This document shows, one piece after another, positions 60,563 to 64,000 of a stretch of DNA of 64,000 nt. Numbering within the stretch: the stretch's first letter is position 1; each line of letters begins with the position of its first letter. The position numbers and the translations under genes are program-made. The stretch is from Rhynchonema sp. JSB1_4 (Eukaryota > Nematoda > Chromadorea > Monhysterida > Xyalidae). The notes beneath the pieces are model-generated. The model was not told the origin of the DNA. It did not search any database and saw only the letters and a program-made list of their open reading frames with translations. The DNA lies in contig JASAMV010001023.1 in NCBI GenBank assembly GCA_030248065.1, positions 1 through 64,000 on the forward strand. The letters are read 5' to 3'.

Positions 60563-61421
60563 CCCATAAATGCTGCTACTGTGATCAACACGCGTCGTCC
60601 TGGTGCACCACGAGTCTGTGAAAACAGCAGAAACGGACAAAAGTGGTTGCTTATGTATGTAAGTCCATTCATTGAGTGACGAGATACGGAAAACCTGCAC
60701 GACATACAGTACATATACCCATCCCGGACGGAAACCGGATACAGTAATCAACCAGCTGATTTCGTTTGCTTGACCCAGTTGTTCCTTTGGCGTACACCTT
60801 AGATAAAGACACGTTGAATACAGGGTAATAGTTCGCGAAGCAGTTCTTTCGTCTCTCGAAAAATTTGAAATCGTAAATTTTTGCTCAAAGGTTTTGAACA
60901 ACGTACCAATGTCGATTGATGAGAGCTATACATACAGTACACCTTCAGTGTCTCCAGCAAAAATATGTGAACGATTGAGAAGAAGAACTGATTGAGGTGC
61001 GAAAATGAATTACGAAAGAACGGCCAAAGAATAAGAACCGTCCGGAAACCCGTGTGTGTGTGTTAAATGGGATAGAGCAAGTCGATTAGATAACAGTCTG
61101 ATCTCGTCACACATTGTGGCGTCAGAGTTGATATCACGTTTGTATGACGTTGGAAAAAATCGGTGAACTTGAGGCGGGGCCCAACATCAGTAATCAAGCA
61201 GTTTCAAACTCGTTTTGTCCCTGACATGCAACAACCGCAGTACGTCCATACATACAACCACTATAACCAGTACTGCATCGTACCACAGTTTTATGCGGTG
61301 ACGCGTTATGTGGAAAGAAAGTTTGGTTTTTTATGCGTCAATGTGTACATAGCAATATGTAGGTATAGGTACTGTACAAACCAGACATTGGGTGGAATTT
61401 TCGAAATAGTCAAGGCATAAA
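60563..61421. other. Intergenic region upstream of acid phosphatase
   Basis: No gene recognised. Open frames on either strand lack motifs and splice support. Confidence 0.55.
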
Positions 61422-61548
61422 AGTCGGCGTCAACCCGATCGAAAGCTCGGTCGATTGCTCGGTGTAAACATGAAAACATTGCCTGCTGTTGACGTGGAAT
61501 GTGTCATGTTTACACCGACCTAGCTTTCAATCGAGCTTACACCGACCT
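61422..61548. repeat. Short inverted-repeat element upstream of acid phosphatase
   Basis: Arms 61422-61474 and 61503-61548 share CGGTGTAAACATGA, GAAAGCT and GTCGG(C/T)GT in inverse order around a loop of about 28 bases. It looks like a MITE of about 125 bp, without a clear target duplication. It ends 250 bp before the start codon and so lies in the likely promoter. Confidence 0.6.
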
Positions 61549-61800
61549 TTGCGCCCAAATGACAATTACACCGTTTCGAACATACCACCCTATGGGTATG
61601 AAGTGCACGATCACTGCATGACCAGAGCTGACTGGGCGGGTTTACCACCGTACAGAACGTGTGAAAATAAGCAGTCTTTTATGAGTCCGTGTGTGCGTTC
61701 GTTGTGGCTTGCTTTATCACCAACGCTCACTTTCAATCATCAGTCTTCTCAAGGCCTAAACGTTTTCATTGCGTTTGAGTACTTGCCGTGATCTTCCGAA

Positions 61801-64000
61801 ATGGCCAACACTGACTTTCTCATGATCTCGTTCTTTTTCCTGACGCATGTGGCGATTGTAAGCGCACGAAATGAAGGCTTGGGAACATTGGTGTACAGTC
61901 ATGCGGTGAGCTTTGTCCATCATTAGTTTTGGGTGCCCTGAAAAAAGTTTGGAAACGCAAGAGTTTCCAAATCAGTCTAGATTTTCCGCCACGGTGACCG
62001 AGCACCGTCAAGTACGTATCCGACCGATTCATATGATGAGAGCTACTGGCCAAATGGATGGAAACAACTGACTTTGGTATACATTTTTCCTTCAGGCAAG
62101 CTGTCTGATATTGTAGAATTTCGGTCGAATTTGCAGTTGGGAATGAAGCAAGCGTACAACTTGGGTCGATTTCTCCGTTCCGAATACGTGACGAAGCATC
62201 GACTGTTGCCTGAGACGTACACGAGGAAATCAGATGTTGGTCACATGTTGAAATTGAGCATTACACTGCATAATCTTAAATAAATCATATGTTGCGTTTT
62301 TGTAAATGTTTAAAATTTATTTAGTCGCGTGTTCAAGCACAGCACGTGCTATACACGGGTCTATGCTCACCTTGCAACATGCTGCACTACCATTTTGCCC
62401 CATTGCGCAGCTGTACGTGCGTTCGAGCGACAAAGACCGCGCGGTGCAAACAGCATCGTCAGTGTTGGCCGGTCTGTACCCGCCGCCAACCGAACATCAA
62501 TTTGTCAAGGGGCTACAGTGGTATCCGGTGCCCGTGCACACATACATGCCCACTGACAAAGATCTGGTGAGTATCTCATTTTCGACTTTGTCCTGAGGAA
62601 GAGTCCATCGGTCAACTTTCTTTGCAATAAATTAATTGTGGTAAATCGGTAGATCAAACCACTTTTACAAGACAATCGGCTGCTACAAATACTTCCTGGT
62701 GAATTTTTGTGTGTTTCGTTCATGGAAGTCCACAAGAAAATGAATCCGAAAGGATTATTTGGTAGATTGAAAATGTGACATCATAGCAAGATAAAGGTCA
62801 GTTTTATCCGAGAATCATGCTTTCAGTTGCTCAAACCAACCAGCGTTGACTGCCCAAAATACGAAGCGTTGCTGGCCGAAGCCTCGAAACCGGTGATCAA
62901 GCACTATAATGACCTTTATCAGGTATGAATGAGCACAACATATAGGTACCGGTTTCTTCGCGGCTTCTCAAGCCCGACTCTTTCAGGTCAAGAAATGCAG
63001 ACACGGTTGGCTTTTGCTAATCTTATACGTTAGGTCCAGGCTCAGGTCTGTGTCGGGCCCAGGGACCGTGGGTTCGTGGACGGAATCAGCGCACAGTATT
63101 CAATTGAGCTGCACACGGGCAATGTCCACTGTATTATTCGCAGAGCTTCTTCGACTACGTCAAAACGAACTCCGGTATGAAACATGTGGACTTCGAAAAC
63201 ATTGATGACATTTACACGGCTGCTTATCGAGAGGTTGGTCATTGCATATGGCTTGCGCGCATTTGGCGACTCAACTATAGCAAAATGAGTTGTGCAGCAT
63301 GTTTTCGGTTGCCTGTTTCGACCTGCTCTCGCAGACGGGCGGTGCACCACGCCATCGTCAGGGCGAAGCACCAGATGGCCACAGGACCCCAAAAACAAAC
63401 ACGAGCTGGTTTTATGCTCTTTGGTAACACGAAAGCTGTGGCGTATACGTTCATGACCGAAACTGGCAGGTGCTTTCGTGAGCCCAAGAAACAAAGAGGC
63501 TTTATACGAAAAAGAGCAAGATCTGGCGCTCTCATTCTTTGAAATATCTAGTATACACGTTTCCGACTGTCGATAACCGGTGCACCGCTTGCCCGTCGGT
63601 GTATGGTTGGACTTGGGTGACGGGCAAACTGCACATGATCCGAGTTCATTTGTCAATTTTTTTATTAGTGGAGGAAAATATAAAACGTGTTTAGGACATC
63701 CACAAACTGGCACAACCCGAATGGCTGGAACGTCCCTGGAACAACACGGCGCCCAACAAAACACTCGATCAGGTCGTGCTGTTCAGTTGGGCGCACGATT
63801 TATTCAAAAATGAATTCCCCGGTGCCGCAAAGCTCATGTCCGGTTGGCTGGCTTGGATGATATGGTGCAAAAAACATTTTATTCTGTTCAAACACCAATT
63901 TGTTGTTGTCAGGCTATCTGCTCAACGACATTCTCGAGCGAATGGTCGCCAAGTCAAACGGCAAGGTCGACCCAAACAAATTCGTCATCTATTCGGCTGT
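61801..64000 (+). CDS. Histidine acid phosphatase (partial, runs off window)
   Basis: A lysosomal/prostatic-type acid phosphatase that hydrolyses phosphomonoesters through a phosphohistidine. Exons 61801-61905, 61981-62076, 62137-62235, 62411-62566, 62827-62922, 63144-63233, 63695-63842 and 63913-64000 join in phase. Residues 1-22 are a hydrophobic signal peptide. RHGDRAP at residues 38-44 holds the nucleophilic histidine. LYVRSSDKDRAVQTASSVLAGLYPP is the phosphate-binding VRS(T/S)D(x)DR block. The window stops just after VIYSA, where the family has the second catalytic HD of SAHD(T/N)T; the final GT may be a splice donor. It should enter the secretory pathway. Confidence 0.93.

Noticed and set aside
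1..64000. tRNA, rRNA or snRNA genes
   Set aside because: No cloverleaf with A and B boxes or conserved rRNA/snRNA segment was recognised by eye. A covariance-model scan would be needed to exclude diverged ones.

Overview
This is nuclear DNA from a compact-genome invertebrate animal. The genes are split by many short GT-AG introns (about 50-250 bp), intergenic spaces are small, and the gene families are bilaterian: EXTL3, GEMIN2, STT3B and GLI/Ci. Bacterial features (operons, Shine-Dalgarno sites, CRISPR, rRNA) are absent. I cannot name the species. All exon models below were assembled by eye from splice sites, conserved motifs and reading phase. They close in frame across every junction except one choice in GEMIN2, and the unidentified gene at 24.5-25.0 kb has no fixed start.

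Layout. 1-156 is the last coding piece of an unidentified + strand gene. 300-4463 is a mobile-element cluster: non-autonomous hAT-like and TA-target elements, some nested, plus a 1.4-kb foldback element. 4.6-13.3 kb holds three closely spaced + strand housekeeping genes: 3-hydroxyisobutyrate dehydrogenase (6 exons), EXTL3-type heparan/chondroitin glycosyltransferase (14 exons) and GEMIN2 (5 exons). 15.1-20.7 kb holds an 18-exon STT3B oligosaccharyltransferase gene on the minus strand. 21.3-24.2 kb is a second mobile-element pile-up with at least four levels of insertion. 24.4-25.5 kb holds one or two small minus-strand genes for arginine/serine-rich basic proteins. 27.7-46.5 kb is a GLI/cubitus interruptus zinc-finger gene (minus strand, 15 coding exons) with unusually large 5' introns. 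46.5-61.8 kb is a large gene-poor stretch upstream of GLI, and 61.8-64.0 kb is the 5' part of a histidine acid phosphatase gene on the + strand, cut by the window end.

The genes do not form one pathway, but two themes stand out. First, HIBADH, EXTL3, STT3 and GLI each carry at least one miniature element in an intron. Several elements have intact terminal repeats and target duplications, and paralogous empty sites elsewhere in the window prove two of the insertions. One family (ends TATACT, 8-bp duplications, interior of CGG-T-run/A-run-CCG hairpins) fits no superfamily I recognise. Second, the introns and upstream region of GLI look like a dense regulatory landscape. Four exact GLI-binding nonamers (TGGGTGGTC/GACCACCCA) lie in the gene's own introns, suggesting autoregulation. 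An unexplained 10-mer, TACCGTAACC, occurs eight times within 20 kb, and the 7-mer TACTGTA is strongly over-represented.
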